Shown in pieces: positions 6,928 through 17,100 of a DNA stretch of 34,128 bases. A program made the position numbers and the translations under genes. The notes under the pieces are model-generated. The model ran no database searches, was not told the origin of the DNA, and saw nothing but the letters and a program-made list of their open reading frames with translations. Positions within the stretch are counted from its first letter, which is position 1; every line of letters begins with the position of its first letter. Source of the DNA: Acetobacteraceae bacterium (GTDB lineage: Bacteria > Pseudomonadota > Alphaproteobacteria > Acetobacterales > Acetobacteraceae); contig JASHOF010000013.1 in assembly GCA_030041255.1 (NCBI GenBank), forward strand, positions 1-34,128, read 5' to 3'.

Positions 6928-7968
6928 ATGCTGTCACTGAAATCGAACGCGCTCGAGCCGACCCGTGCCGAGTTCCGCGCGATGACACCGGGCGTGGCGC
7001 TGCGCCGGCGGCTCACGGTTTACGGACTGCCGCTGCTGACGGTGGCGCTGATCATCTTCTTCTCGTTGCTCCTGCCCAAGACCTTCCCGACGGTCCTCAA
7101 TTTCCGCTCGATGCTCGCCGACAAGTCGGTGATTGCGCTGCTTTCGCTCGCCTCGATGATTCCGATGATGGCCGGACGCATCGATCTCACGGTCGGCTAC
7201 GGTATCGTGCTCTGGCACGTCCTGGCGATCAGCCTGCAGGTCTATTACGGCATCCCATGGCCGGCGGCGGTGGTGCTGGTGCTGCTGGCCGGGATCGCGA
7301 GCGGCTTCATCAATGCGCTGCTGGTCGAGATTGCGCAGATCGACTCCTTCATCGCTACCCTCGGCACCGGCACCATCATCTACGCGCTGGCACTCTGGCA
7401 TACCGGCGGACAACAGGTGATCGGCACCCTGCCGAAAGCCTTTCTCGACATCAACGATCTCTCGTTCCTCGACATTCCGATTCCCGCCTTCTATGTCGCC
7501 GTGGTCGCGGTGCTGCTCTGGATCGTGTCCGAGCGGCTGCCGATCGGACGGCATCTTTACGCCATCGGTGCCAACCCACGGGCCGCGGAGCTGAACGGCA
7601 TTCCTGTGCGCCGCTATGTGATGGGCGTGTTCGTCGCGTCCGGCTTCCTGACTGCTTTCGCGGGAGTCGTGCTGGCGGCCAAGCTCAGGATCGGCGAGGC
7701 GAGCGTGGGGCTCGAGTACCTGCTGCCGGCGCTGGTCGGCGCCTTCCTCGGTTCGACCACGATCAAGCCCGGGCGGGTGAATGTCTGGGGCACGGTGGTG
7801 GCGGTGGTGATTCTTGCAGTCGGGATTTCCGGGATCGAGCAGCTCGGCGGTACTTTCTTCGTCGAGCCGCTCTTCAATGGCGTCACTCTGGTGATCGCGA
7901 TCGGGCTCGCCGGCATCGCACAGCGCCGCTATGCGGCGACGAGAAGAGCCGCCGGTAGAGAGTCATAA
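6928..7968 (+). CDS. Sugar ABC transporter permease (RbsC type, BPD_transp_2)
   Basis: This 346-aa inner-membrane permease of the ribose/xylose class has multiple hydrophobic spans. They include LTVYGLPLLTVALIIFFSLL, IPWPAAVVLVLLAGIASGF, PAFYVAVVAVLLWIVSE and VWGTVVAVVILAVGISGI. Family hallmarks are PMMAGRIDLTVGYGIVL (usually IDLSVG), IDSFIATLGTGTIIYALALW, and RHLYAIGANPRAAELNGIPV just before the last third. It follows the ATPase by 12 bp with AAGGAG eight bases before the ATG, so it belongs to the same operon. It would form the homodimeric channel for the substrate delivered by the downstream binding proteins. Confidence 0.92.
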   Translation: MLSLKSNALEPTRAEFRAMTPGVALRRRLTVYGLPLLTVALIIFFSLLLPKTFPTVLNFRSMLADKSVIALLSLASMIPMMAGRIDLTVGYGIVLWHVLAISLQVYYGIPWPAAVVLVLLAGIASGFINALLVEIAQIDSFIATLGTGTIIYALALWHTGGQQVIGTLPKAFLDINDLSFLDIPIPAFYVAVVAVLLWIVSERLPIGRHLYAIGANPRAAELNGIPVRRYVMGVFVASGFLTAFAGVVLAAKLRIGEASVGLEYLLPALVGAFLGSTTIKPGRVNVWGTVVAVVILAVGISGIEQLGGTFFVEPLFNGVTLVIAIGLAGIAQRRYAATRRAAGRES

Positions 7969-7992
7969 TCACTGAAACAAAGGAACTCTGGC

Positions 7993-9138
7993 ATGAGAAG
8001 AACTGCGCGCGAGGTTGGAGAGGGAATGTCGATCGGCATGCTGGCCAGTGCGGTCGCGATCGGTGCCATAGCGATCGGATTGGCCATGGCGCCGGCCCGG
8101 GCCGATGACGCGTTCGTCCAGATGGCGAAGAAAGTCGTGGCCGATGTGACCAGCCCCACGATTCCCTGGACCGGCCCGACCAGCGGGCCGAAGGCGGTCC
8201 AGGGCATGTCGGTCGTCTATGTCTCGACCGACCAGCGCAACGGTGGTCCGCGCGGTGCGTCACTGGCAGCGGCGGAAGCGGCGAAGGTGATCGGCTGGCA
8301 GTACCGCATCCTCGACGGGCAGGGCACGGTCTCGGGCCAGAACTCCGCGCTCTCGCAGGCGATCGCGCTCAAGCCGAACGGGATCATCCTGGGCGGTGTC
8401 GATGCCGTGCAGTCGGCGCCGCTGGTCGAGCAGGCCGAGAAGGCGGGCATCAAGGTGGTGGGCTGGCACGCCGGGCCGAAGGCCGGCGCGATGACCAATC
8501 CCGACGTCTTCTGGAACGTCTCGACCGACCCGGCCGAGGTCTCCAAGGCGGCGGCGCTCTATGCTGTCGCGACCTCCGACGGGCATGCCGGCGTCGTGAT
8601 CTTCACCGACAGCGAATATGCGCTGGCGATCGCCAAGTCCAACGCGATGGCCGATTGGATCCGCAAATGCAGCGGCTGCCGGATTCTCGCCACCGAGGAC
8701 ACGCCGCTCGGCCAGACCCAGAACCGGATGCCTCAGCTCACGACTTCGCTCCTGGAGCGGTTCGGCAAGTCATGGACCTATTCGCTCGGCATCAACGATC
8801 TCTATTATGACTTCATGGGACCGTCGCTGCAGGCGGCGGGAATCGGGGGCGACGGCCATCCATGGAATATCTCCGGCGGTGACGGCTCCTCATCTGCGTT
8901 CCAGCGCATCCGCACGCAACAATATCAGGTCGCGACGGTGGCCGAGCCGCTGCATCTGCAGGGTTGGCAGTTGATCGACGAGCTGAACCGCGCCTTCGCC
9001 GGCGCGCCGCCGAGCGGATTCGTCGATCCGGTGCATCTCTTCATCCACGCCAATATCGCCACCAACGGCGGGCCGAAGAACGTATTCGACCCGGAGAACG
9101 GATACGAGCAGCAGTACAGGAAGATCTGGGGCAAATAG
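7993..9138 (+). CDS. Periplasmic sugar-binding protein, copy 1 (Peripla_BP_4 type)
   Basis: This is the first of two tandem paralogous solute-binding proteins. The N-terminus carries a long signal peptide (MLASAVAIGAIAIGLAMAPA followed by RADDAF). The mature part shows the two-lobe type I periplasmic fold: SVVYVSTDQRNGGPRG, then GTVSGQNSALSQAIALKP, PNGIILGGVDAVQSAPLVEQ, GIKVVGWHAGP and GVVIFTDSEYALAIAKS. KCSGCRIL holds two cysteines that could form a periplasmic disulfide. AAAGGA stands nine bases before the ATG, 24 bp after the permease. It would capture the substrate and deliver it to the permease. The ligand is unknown; the lobes lack obvious features that identify ribose, xylose or galactose. 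Confidence 0.88.
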   Translation: MRRTAREVGEGMSIGMLASAVAIGAIAIGLAMAPARADDAFVQMAKKVVADVTSPTIPWTGPTSGPKAVQGMSVVYVSTDQRNGGPRGASLAAAEAAKVIGWQYRILDGQGTVSGQNSALSQAIALKPNGIILGGVDAVQSAPLVEQAEKAGIKVVGWHAGPKAGAMTNPDVFWNVSTDPAEVSKAAALYAVATSDGHAGVVIFTDSEYALAIAKSNAMADWIRKCSGCRILATEDTPLGQTQNRMPQLTTSLLERFGKSWTYSLGINDLYYDFMGPSLQAAGIGGDGHPWNISGGDGSSSAFQRIRTQQYQVATVAEPLHLQGWQLIDELNRAFAGAPPSGFVDPVHLFIHANIATNGGPKNVFDPENGYEQQYRKIWGK

Positions 9139-9195
9139 GTAGATTGCCTTTCCACGCAATACGGCATTTTGCCGACTGACAAGGAGGAAGCGACG

Positions 9196-10314
9196 ATGCA
9201 AAAAAACGGCAGACTGGTTTGGGGAGCGGCGCTCGCCGGCGTCATGGTTGCCGGGCTGTTCGCGAGCCCGGCACGGGCGGATGATTCGTTCGTTCAGTTC
9301 GCGAAGAAATACGTGGCCGAGGTTACCAACCCGGTCATTCCCTGGACCGGCCCGACCACCGGTCCCAAGGCCGTTCCCGGCAAGACGGTCGTCTATGTCG
9401 CCAACGACGAGCGGAATGGCGGCGCGCGTGGCGTGCAGGCGGGTGCCGCGGAGGCGGCCAAGGTGATCGGCTGGAATTTCCGCGCCCTCGATGGCCACGG
9501 CACGGTTTCCGGGCAGAATTCCGCACTCTCCCAGGCAATCGCGCTCAAGCCCGACGGAATCATCCTGGGCAGCGTCGATGCGATCCAGTCTGCGCCGCTG
9601 GTCGAGCAGGCGGAGAAGATGGGGATCAAGGTCGTCGGCTGGCACGCCGGCGGCACGGCGGGGACGTTGCAGAATCCGTACGTGTTCTGGAATGTTACGA
9701 CCAATCCGCCCGATGTCGGCAAGGCGTCCGCCCTCTATGCGGTGGCCGAATCGGACGGGCACGCGGGCGTGATCATCTTCACGGACAGCGAGTACAAGGT
9801 CGCGATCGCGAAGTCCGACGCGATGGTCAAGTGGCTCAAGAAATGTTCCGGCTGCACACTGCTCGCAAACAAGGACACGCCGATCGCCTATGTCTCCTCG
9901 CGCATGGGCCAGCTCACCACCGCGCTGCTGCAGCAGTACGGCAAGAAATGGACCTACTCGATCGGCATCAATGATCTCTACTTCGATTTCATGGCGCCGG
10001 CTCTGCAGTCGGCCGGCATCTCCGGTACCAGCCCGCCTTTCAGCATCTCCGCCGGTGACGGGTCGGTCTCCGCCTTCCAACGCATCCGCACCCAGCAATA
10101 CCAGGTTGCGACCGTGGCGGAGCCACTCAGGATGCAGGGTTGGCAGACGATCGACGAGCTGAACCGTGCCTTCGCCGGCGCGCCACCGAGCGGGTTCGTC
10201 GATCCCGTGCATCTGTTCGTGCACGCCGATCTGGACACCGATGGCGGGCCGCAGAATCTCTACGACCCGACCAACGGCTATGCGGACGTGTACAAGAAGA
10301 TCTGGGGCAAATAA
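9196..10314 (+). CDS. Periplasmic sugar-binding protein, copy 2 (tandem paralogue)
   Basis: This second solute-binding protein (372 aa) is closely related to the gene just upstream along its whole length. Long identical runs include GTVSGQNSALSQAIALKP, QRIRTQQYQVATVAEPL and AFAGAPPSGFVDPVHLF, and both end in KIWGK. It has its own signal peptide (LVWGAALAGVMVAGLFASPA) and the same KCSGC cysteine pair. AAGGAGGAAGCGACG precedes the ATG at 9196, which fixes the start; an upstream in-frame ATG at 9169 would put extra charged residues ahead of the signal peptide. The differences cluster around the middle (for example DTPIAYVSSRMGQ against DTPLGQTQNRMPQ). The copies may therefore bind different ligands through one permease, which is an inference. 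Confidence 0.9.
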   Translation: MQKNGRLVWGAALAGVMVAGLFASPARADDSFVQFAKKYVAEVTNPVIPWTGPTTGPKAVPGKTVVYVANDERNGGARGVQAGAAEAAKVIGWNFRALDGHGTVSGQNSALSQAIALKPDGIILGSVDAIQSAPLVEQAEKMGIKVVGWHAGGTAGTLQNPYVFWNVTTNPPDVGKASALYAVAESDGHAGVIIFTDSEYKVAIAKSDAMVKWLKKCSGCTLLANKDTPIAYVSSRMGQLTTALLQQYGKKWTYSIGINDLYFDFMAPALQSAGISGTSPPFSISAGDGSVSAFQRIRTQQYQVATVAEPLRMQGWQTIDELNRAFAGAPPSGFVDPVHLFVHADLDTDGGPQNLYDPTNGYADVYKKIWGK

Positions 10315-10392
10315 TGACCTGCCGCCGCGACAGGAGGCTTGATCCTTCTGCCGCGGCGATTCCGCTCAGCCGGTATATTGCATGATGTAAGG

Positions 10393-10409
10393 GCCGGCGT
10401 CTCGCCGGC
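10393..10409. terminator. GC-rich hairpin after the ABC operon
   Basis: GCCGGCG (10393-10399), loop TCT, then CGCCGGC (10403-10409) form a perfect seven-pair stem. It lies 79 bp past the last gene of the ABC operon and ahead of the convergent ctaG. There is no clear T-run, so it may act as a pause or half-terminator rather than a standard intrinsic terminator. Confidence 0.45.
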
Positions 10410-10517
10410 GGCCTGGTGGTTCCGATCGGCGGATCCGGCGCCGATGGCCTTTCAATTCTCCGACCCGCGCCTGGCAAGCACGGTGCCCGAGGTCCGGTTG
10501 AGGGCGAGCGGCAGGAC

Positions 10518-11495
10518 TTACGGCCTGCCGGTCCAGTTCGCCGCCATCGCGGCAATCCGGGCGGCGCGCGGATCGAGCGGCGGCGGCGCTTTCTCCTCGT
10601 GCAGGCGGAGATGGTTGACGACCAGCAGGACGGCAATCGCGCTCATCATCGCCGGCGGAATCCAGATCACCATGCCGCCGACGAGCTGGTCATAGAGCGG
10701 GCTGATCGAATCGAAGAACCGCCCGCAGATGCTGTAGTAGGGATAAATATCGTGGCGGGAAAAGACGATCCGCGCGCCGATCGCGATCTGCGGGAAGATC
10801 ACCGCGAAGGCCATGGCGGCGCGCACGCCGTAGCCAATGCGTGCCAATGGGAAGGGGCGCGGATCGAGCACGAGACACCAGAACAGGAGGCCATCCAGCA
10901 CCATCGTCCAGTTCATGGTCCAGAGCAGCCGCTCGCTCACCATCGCCCGCAGGTGAATCGCGGGGACCAGCCAGAAGGCGACCAGTCCGACGAACAGCAA
11001 CGAGGCGACGATCGGCTGCTGGATCGGCGCCAGCAGCCGCTGCATCGGGCGAGAGAAGACGATCCGCGCCAGCGGTGCCGGTATGCCCTTTCTCAGTGGC
11101 GCACGCGCCAGGCCGAGTGCGACCAGGAACGGGCCGAGATGATGCATGGCGATGTGCTGGATGCGGTTCAGGAAGAACTCGTGCTCCGCCAGATAGAGAT
11201 AACGGGTCTGCAGCACGGCATAGATCAGCAGCATGCCGAGCATGAAGGAAACGAGCTGCCACGGGTGCGGGCGCTCCGACGGAGGCAACAGATAAAAACC
11301 CCTGACATACCACCACAGGAAAAGCCAGGTGCCGAGCCAGGCAAACCACGAAAAGTCGTAGGGCAACCAGAGCGGCATGGCAGCAGGATGGGCCGCCGAA
11401 GCCCAGTCAACGATGGCGCCGAGCGCGACGATCACCGCCGGGACCGCAAAGTCTGCCATCGCATGCGGACGCGCCACGCTTTCCGCCGGCGTCAT
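10518..11495 (-). CDS. ctaG: Cytochrome c oxidase assembly factor CtaG (caa3-type)
   Basis: This polytopic membrane protein of the CtaG_2 family helps assemble copper centres of cytochrome c oxidases. It has about seven hydrophobic spans (for example FAVPAVIVALGAIVDWA, WFAWLGTWLFLWWYVRGFY, LVSFMLGMLLIYAVLQTRYL). The hallmark segment AEHEFFLNRIQHIAMHHLGP is rich in histidines that could bind metal, and a second polar motif is WTMNWTMVLDGLLFW. The length of 325 aa is usual. Its ATG overlaps the stop of the upstream SCO gene by four bases (ATGA), so the two copper-handling proteins are coupled. No oxidase subunit genes are in the window. Confidence 0.85.
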   Translation of the reverse strand: MTPAESVARPHAMADFAVPAVIVALGAIVDWASAAHPAAMPLWLPYDFSWFAWLGTWLFLWWYVRGFYLLPPSERPHPWQLVSFMLGMLLIYAVLQTRYLYLAEHEFFLNRIQHIAMHHLGPFLVALGLARAPLRKGIPAPLARIVFSRPMQRLLAPIQQPIVASLLFVGLVAFWLVPAIHLRAMVSERLLWTMNWTMVLDGLLFWCLVLDPRPFPLARIGYGVRAAMAFAVIFPQIAIGARIVFSRHDIYPYYSICGRFFDSISPLYDQLVGGMVIWIPPAMMSAIAVLLVVNHLRLHEEKAPPPLDPRAARIAAMAANWTGRP

Positions 11496-12193
11496 GAGAG
11501 GTGGTGGGGCATGGCAGCCTGGCGAGCGGGCAGAGCGAGCAGGCGCGCCAGCGCGGCAGCGGTGCCGGCGATATCGGAGGTGCCGCTGTCGAGCGAGGGA
11601 ATCAGGAGGCGCGCCTGGCCGCGGGCATCGAAGACATAAATTCCCGAGGAGTGATTGACTTCATAGGGGTGGGAGGCGGTTGCCGGAGAAACCGAATAGC
11701 CGATGTGATAGCGGCTGGCGAGCGCGGCAAGCTGATTGGCAGTTCCGCGCAGCCCGACGATTTCAGGCGCAAAGAGATGCGTGTACGCGCGGAGCACCGC
11801 AAGCGTGTCGCGAACGGGATCAACGGTGACGAAGAGTGCCCGCACCCCGTCTCTCCTGGCGCCGAGCCGCCCGAGCGTGAGCGCAATGTTGTGCAGAGTC
11901 ATCGGGCAGACATCCGGGCAGTTGGTATAGCCGAAATAGAGCAGGGCGACCTTGCCGCGGAAATCGCGTGCGGTTACCCCCCGCCCGGTGTCGGCATCAG
12001 CCATGGTGAAGGCGAGGCGCGGCAGGTCCCAGCTTCCGATATCGACAATGCTGGCAACGGCGGCACCGACCGAGGACTTCGGCAGAGCAGAGAGCAGGAT
12101 GAGGCCGGCCGCGTTCAGAAAGAGTGCGCGCCTTCCGGGAGCCCTCCGCAAGCCCCTGCCCCGCCCGGCCCCTGCAGCCTTGCCAGCAATCAT
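11492..12193 (-). CDS. SCO1/SenC family copper chaperone
   Basis: This thioredoxin-fold protein delivers copper to the CuA site of cytochrome oxidase. From the ATG at 12193 (233 aa) it has an arginine-rich start and one hydrophobic anchor or signal (ALFLNAAGLILLSALPKSSV). The Cys92-x3-Cys96-Pro motif sits in YFGYTNCPDVCPM, and the third copper ligand is His181 in YEVNHSSGIYVFD. Segments VRALFVTVDPVRDT and FAPEIVGLRG also match the family. AGGAAG before the ATG supports this start; a longer frame reaches 12250. The gene overlaps ctaG by four bases. The intact C-x3-C and His argue for a functional metallochaperone. Confidence 0.9.
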   Translation of the reverse strand: MIAGKAAGAGRGRGLRRAPGRRALFLNAAGLILLSALPKSSVGAAVASIVDIGSWDLPRLAFTMADADTGRGVTARDFRGKVALLYFGYTNCPDVCPMTLHNIALTLGRLGARRDGVRALFVTVDPVRDTLAVLRAYTHLFAPEIVGLRGTANQLAALASRYHIGYSVSPATASHPYEVNHSSGIYVFDARGQARLLIPSLDSGTSDIAGTAAALARLLALPARQAAMPHHLS

Positions 12194-12737
12194 TCCGTTG
12201 CTTCCTTTCCTGATGCGATTCCCCGTTGCCGGGCATGATCGGCACGGCATTCACATGGGCATTGTCCAGCTCGCGCCCAGGGCGGGCGAGGGCGCCCCTG
12301 GCAGTACCATTGCCGCGTCGCGCGCATTCGGCGGCGTCATTGCGCCGCTGCCGGAGTGCCGGACGGCCCGGCCACCAGCCAGCCGCGCGGGAGGTGCGAG
12401 CGGCAGCACGACGTCGCCAGGGAAAGAGCGCTGCATCAACTCCAGCCGGCTTAAGCCGGCGGCCCAGGATGTCAAGAACCCCGGTGCGCGTCACGGGCGA
12501 AGCGCCCGGGACGGGGCGAAGAAAGATCCGTATCGGTCCTGATCAGCAGGGATCCGTGAAGTCGAATTTCACGAATCCGTGATCCGGCGAATATTCATAG
12601 CAGTATTGCTGCCGTATTTCGGTATTTTGCTCTCGCGTCCGTGACGCTTGCCCACTAGGCTCGCCTTCGCACGTGCTGCGTGGGCAGTACGTCCGTGCGG
12701 GCAAGGCTCGCGGGCTGGAGACGAGGTGGGGACAATC
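12194..12737. promoter_or_regulatory. Divergent SCO-gltD intergenic region with an inverted repeat
   Basis: This 544-bp gap separates the leftward SCO-ctaG pair from the rightward gltDB pair. I see no convincing gene in it. From 12555 to 12573 it has CGTGAA and TTCACG arms around seven bases, and ATCCGTGA occurs twice (12552-12559 and 12575-12582). The stretch 12570-12640 is AT-richer than its surroundings and is the likeliest place for a gltDB promoter. The repeat could be an operator; no specific regulator can be named. Confidence 0.35.
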
Positions 12738-14177
12738 ATGCCGGAGCGCATGTTGCAGTTCGTGAGCCTGCCGCAACAGCCGCCGGACAAGCGCCCGGTC
12801 GCCGAGCGCCGTCGCGACTTCTCCGAGATCTACCGCCGGTTCGAGGCCACTGAAGCGGCCCACCAGGCCAGCCGCTGCAGCCAGTGCGGCGTGCCTTTCT
12901 GCTCGGTGCATTGTCCGCTCGGTAACGACATCCCCGACTGGCTCAAGCTGACCGCCGAAGGCCGCCTCGAAGAAGCGTACGAACTGGCCGCGGCCACCAA
13001 CAACTTTCCCGAAATCTGCGGCCGCATCTGCCCGCAGGACCGGCTCTGCGAGGGCAACTGCGTCATCGAGAAAGGCTACGAGAGCGTCACCATCGGGGCC
13101 GTCGAGCGCTTCATCACCGACAACGCGTTCGAGCAGGGTTGGATCAAGCCGCGCCGGCCACACCGCGAGCGCGGCATTTCCGTGGGCATCGTGGGCTCGG
13201 GCCCCGCGGGCCTCGCCGCAGCCGAGGAACTGCGCGCACAAGGCTATTCGGTCGTCGTCTATGAACGCCAGGACCGCCCCGGCGGCCTCATGATCTATGG
13301 CATTCCCAACTTCAAGCTCGAGAAGGAGGTCGTGCAGCGGCGGATCGCCTTGCTTGAAGAGCAGGGGGTGCGCTTCCGGTTGAATTTCGAAGTCGGACGC
13401 GATCTTCCGCTGGCGGAACTGCGCCGTCGCCATGCCGCGGTGCTGCTGGCGACCGGCGTTTACAAGCCGCGCGAGCTTGCCGCGCCCGGCTCCAGGCTCG
13501 ACGCCATCGTCCCCGCGCTCGAGTACCTGGTTGCCGCGAATCGCGTCGGGCTCGGCGATTCCGTCCCGGATTTCGATTCCGGCGTACTCGACGCCTGCAG
13601 CAAGCGCGTCGTCGTGATCGGTGGCGGCGACACCGCCATGGATTGCGTGCGCACCGCCGTCCGCCAGGGCGCGCGCTCGGTTTCGTGCCTTTATCGGCGC
13701 GACCGGGCCAACATGCCGGGCTCCGCCCGCGAGGTCGCGAACGCGATCGACGAGGGGGTCGAGTTCATCTGGCTTTCCACGCCGAAAGCCTTCCTCGGCA
13801 CTGAGCGCGTCGGCGCCGTGCAGGGGGTGCGGATGCGTCTTGGCCTTACGGATTCGTCGGGCCGGCAATCGGTCGAGCCGGCTGATGTGCCGCCATTCCG
13901 GCTTCCCGCCGATCTCGTGATCAAGGCGCTCGGGTTCGACCCGGAGGATTTGCACCAAGGCCTGGCCGAGCCGGACATCGCGCTCACCCGCTGGGGCACG
14001 CTCAGGGTCAACCACCGCACTTTGATGACGAACCTGCCGGGCGTCTTTGCCGCCGGCGATATCGTGCGTGGCGCCAGCCTCGTCGTCTGGGCCATCCGCG
14101 ACGGGCGCGACGCGGCAGCCGGTATCCACGCCTACCTCGAGGCCGAGACCGCTTCGGTTGCGGTCGCCGCGGAGTGA
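12738..14177 (+). CDS. gltD: Glutamate synthase (NADPH) small subunit
   Basis: The beta subunit of glutamate synthase takes electrons from NADPH and passes them to the large subunit for glutamate formation from glutamine and 2-oxoglutarate. The N-terminal half has the cysteine motifs for two 4Fe-4S clusters: CSQCGVPFCSVHCP and CGRICPQDRLCEGNC. The FAD-binding GIVGSGPAGLAAAEEL and the NADPH-binding VVVIGGGDTAMDCVRTA follow, and FAAGDIVRGASLVVWAI is the terminal FAD motif. The length from MPERMLQF is 479 aa, standard for the family. AGGTGGGG seven bases before the ATG supports this start over the open frame back to 12648. The stop overlaps or adjoins the gltB start, so the subunits are co-translated. 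The order gltD then gltB is the reverse of E. coli. Confidence 0.97.
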   Translation: MPERMLQFVSLPQQPPDKRPVAERRRDFSEIYRRFEATEAAHQASRCSQCGVPFCSVHCPLGNDIPDWLKLTAEGRLEEAYELAAATNNFPEICGRICPQDRLCEGNCVIEKGYESVTIGAVERFITDNAFEQGWIKPRRPHRERGISVGIVGSGPAGLAAAEELRAQGYSVVVYERQDRPGGLMIYGIPNFKLEKEVVQRRIALLEEQGVRFRLNFEVGRDLPLAELRRRHAAVLLATGVYKPRELAAPGSRLDAIVPALEYLVAANRVGLGDSVPDFDSGVLDACSKRVVVIGGGDTAMDCVRTAVRQGARSVSCLYRRDRANMPGSAREVANAIDEGVEFIWLSTPKAFLGTERVGAVQGVRMRLGLTDSSGRQSVEPADVPPFRLPADLVIKALGFDPEDLHQGLAEPDIALTRWGTLRVNHRTLMTNLPGVFAAGDIVRGASLVVWAIRDGRDAAAGIHAYLEAETASVAVAAE

Positions 14178-14182
14178 GAGAA

Positions 14183-17100
14183 ATGGAAAGCGCCCAGCAA
14201 TTCCTTTCCGCCTTCGCCCGCAATGCCGCCCTGCTGGGCGACACCTATGCGCCTTCCCAGGAGCACGATGCCTGCGGGGTCGGCCTGATCGCGGCGCTGG
14301 ACGGCAAGCCGCGTCGCGATGTCGTCACTGCCGGGATCGACGCGCTGAAGGCGGTCTGGCACCGCGGTGCCGTCGACGCGGACGGCAAGACCGGCGATGG
14401 CGCCGGCATTCATATCGAAATCCCGCAGGATTTCTTCGCCGAGGCTGTCTTGCGTGGCGGCACGGCATTGCAGCCCGGGCGCCTCGCAGTCGGCCAGGTG
14501 TTCCTGCCGAAGACGGATCTCGCGGCGCAGGAACGCTGCCGGCAGATCGTGGAGACCGAAATCCTGCGCGCCGGTTATGCGATCCACGGCTGGCGCCAGG
14601 TGCCGATCGACGTTTCCTGCATCGGCGAGAAGGCCAATGCAACGCGCCCGGAGATCGAGCAGATCATCGTCTGGAACGCGCTCGAGGCGGACGAGGCGAG
14701 CTTCGAGCGCGACCTCTACGTGATCCGCCGGCGGATCGAGAAGGCAGCCATCGCGGCACAAATCCCGGAGCTCTATTTCTGCTCTCTTTCCTGCCGCTCG
14801 ATCATCTACAAGGGCATGTTCCTTGCTGAGCATCTGTCCGAATTCTATCCGGATCTGCTGGATCCGCGCTTCGTTTCGCGCTTCGCCATCTTCCATCAGC
14901 GCTATTCCACCAATACCTTCCCGACCTGGCGGCTCGCCCAGCCATTCCGGATGCTGGCGCACAACGGCGAGATCAACACGCTCTCCGGCAACAGCAACTG
15001 GATGCAGAGCCACGAGACGCGGCTCGCCGATGCCGCGCTCGATCCCTTCATGGACGACATCAAGCCCGTGGTGCAGGCCGGCGGCTCGGATACCGCCGTG
15101 CTGGACAATGTCTTCGAGCTCCTGGTGCGGGCCGGGCGCGATGCGCCGATGGCGAAGGCGCTGATGATCCCACCCGCCTTCGCTTCCGACACGACGATGC
15201 CGAAGGAGGAGCAGGACTTCTTCCTCTATTGCAACGCGGTGATGGAGCCCTGGGACGGGCCGGCAGCGATCGCTGCCACTGACGGGCGGTGGGTGATCGC
15301 CGGGCTCGACCGCAATGGCCTGCGCCCGCTCCGCTACACCATCACCACCGATTCGCTGCTGATCGTCGGCTCCGAGACCGGCATGGTGAAGCGCGATGCG
15401 GCGGACATTCTCGCCAAGGGCCGCGTGGGGCCCGGGGAGACCATCGGCGTCGATCTGGAGACGAAGCGCTTCCATGGCGACGCCGAAATCAGAAAGCTGC
15501 TTGCCGCCCGCCAGCCTTTCTCCGAGTGGGCGCGCCGGATCATCGTCATCGACCATATCGTCCGCGCCGATGCCCCGGATGCTGCGCTCTATCAGGGAGA
15601 GGAGCTGCGCCGGCGCCAGCTTGGCGCGGGCCTCAGCCTCGAGGAGCTGGAGCTGATCCTCCACCCGATGGTGGAAGAGGCGAACGAGCCCACCGGCAGC
15701 ATGGGGGACGATGCGCCGCTGGCCGTGCTTTCCGAGCACTATCGCGGCCTGCATCATTATTTCCGCCAGTCCTTCAGCCAGGTCACCAACCCGCCGATCG
15801 ATTCGCTCCGCGAAAGCCGCGTGATGACGCTGCGCACCAGGCTCGGCAATCTCGGCAACGTGCTCGACGAAGATGCAAGCCAGTGCGATCTTCTGCAGCT
15901 CGAAAGCCCGGTCCTGACCAGCGCCGAGTTCCTGGCGATGGCCGCCTACATGGGCCGCTCTGCCTGCAGCGTCGATTGCACCTTCCCCGCTGAACAAGGC
16001 GAGGCGGGGCTGCGCCAGGCGCTGGAGCGCATTCGCCACCAGGCCGAGGAAGGCGTGCGTGCCGGCTGCACGCACGTGATTCTGACGGATGAGGCACAAT
16101 CCCCGGCGCGGGCGCCGATTCCGATGATCCTCGCCACCGCCGGCGTGCACACGCACCTCGTGCGCCAGTCCCTGCGCACCTTCACCAGCCTCAATGTGCG
16201 GGCGGCGGAATGCGTCGATGTGCATTGCTTCTGCGTTCTGATCGGCGTCGGCGCCACCACCGTCAACGCCTATCTTGCCGAGGCATCGATTGCCGAACGG
16301 CATCGCCGCAGACTGTACGGCGAACTTCCGCTCAAGACCGCCGTGCAGCGCTACCGCAAGGCGGTGGACAAGGGTCTTCTCAAGATCATGTCCAAGCTCG
16401 GGATCAGCGTCATCTCTTCCTATCGCGGCGGCTACAATTTCGAAGCGATCGGGCTTTCGCGTGCGCTGGTTGCCGAGTTCTTCCCCGGCATGCCCTCGCG
16501 CATTTCCGGCATCGGGCTTTCCGGTATCGCCCGAAAAGTTCTCGCCCTGCATGCAGCCGCCTGGTCGGCCGATGCCGTCACGCTGCCGGTGGGCGGCCTT
16601 TACAAGCACCGCCGCCGCGGCGAGGCGCATGGCTTCGAAGGCGGACTGATCCATACGCTGCAGACGGCGGTCGGCACCGACAGCTTCAGCATCTATCGAC
16701 GCTACGCCGAGGGGGTGCGCAAGCTGCCGCCGATCAGCCTGCGCGATCTCCTCGATTTCCGCACCGAAGGCCGCACCCCGATGCCGATCGACGAGGTTGA
16801 AAGCGTCACCGAGATCAGGAAGCGCCTGGTCGCGCCCGGCATCTCCCTCGGTGCCCTTTCGCCGGAGGCGCACGAGACGCTCTCGATCGCCATGAACCGG
16901 ATCGGAGCCCGCTCCGATTCGGGCGAGGGCGGCGAAGATCCGGCCCGCTATCGCCCGCGCCCGAACGGCGACAACGCCTCTTCGGCGATCAAGCAGATTG
17001 CCTCGGCCCGTTTCGGCGTCACCGCCGAATATCTCAACAACTGCCGCGAGATCGAGATCAAGATCGCGCAAGGCTCCAAGCCCGGCGAGGGCGGCCAGCT

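Noticed and set aside
8890-10224. Open frame of 444 codons opposite the two binding proteins
   Set aside because: Antisense shadow; it spans two real genes and the gap between them.
10416-11639. Open frame of 407 codons opposite ctaG
   Set aside because: Antisense shadow of a clear membrane protein with seven hydrophobic spans on the other strand.
12543-14129. Open frame of 528 codons opposite gltD
   Set aside because: It is a shadow of gltD; the protein is compositionally biased and without motifs.
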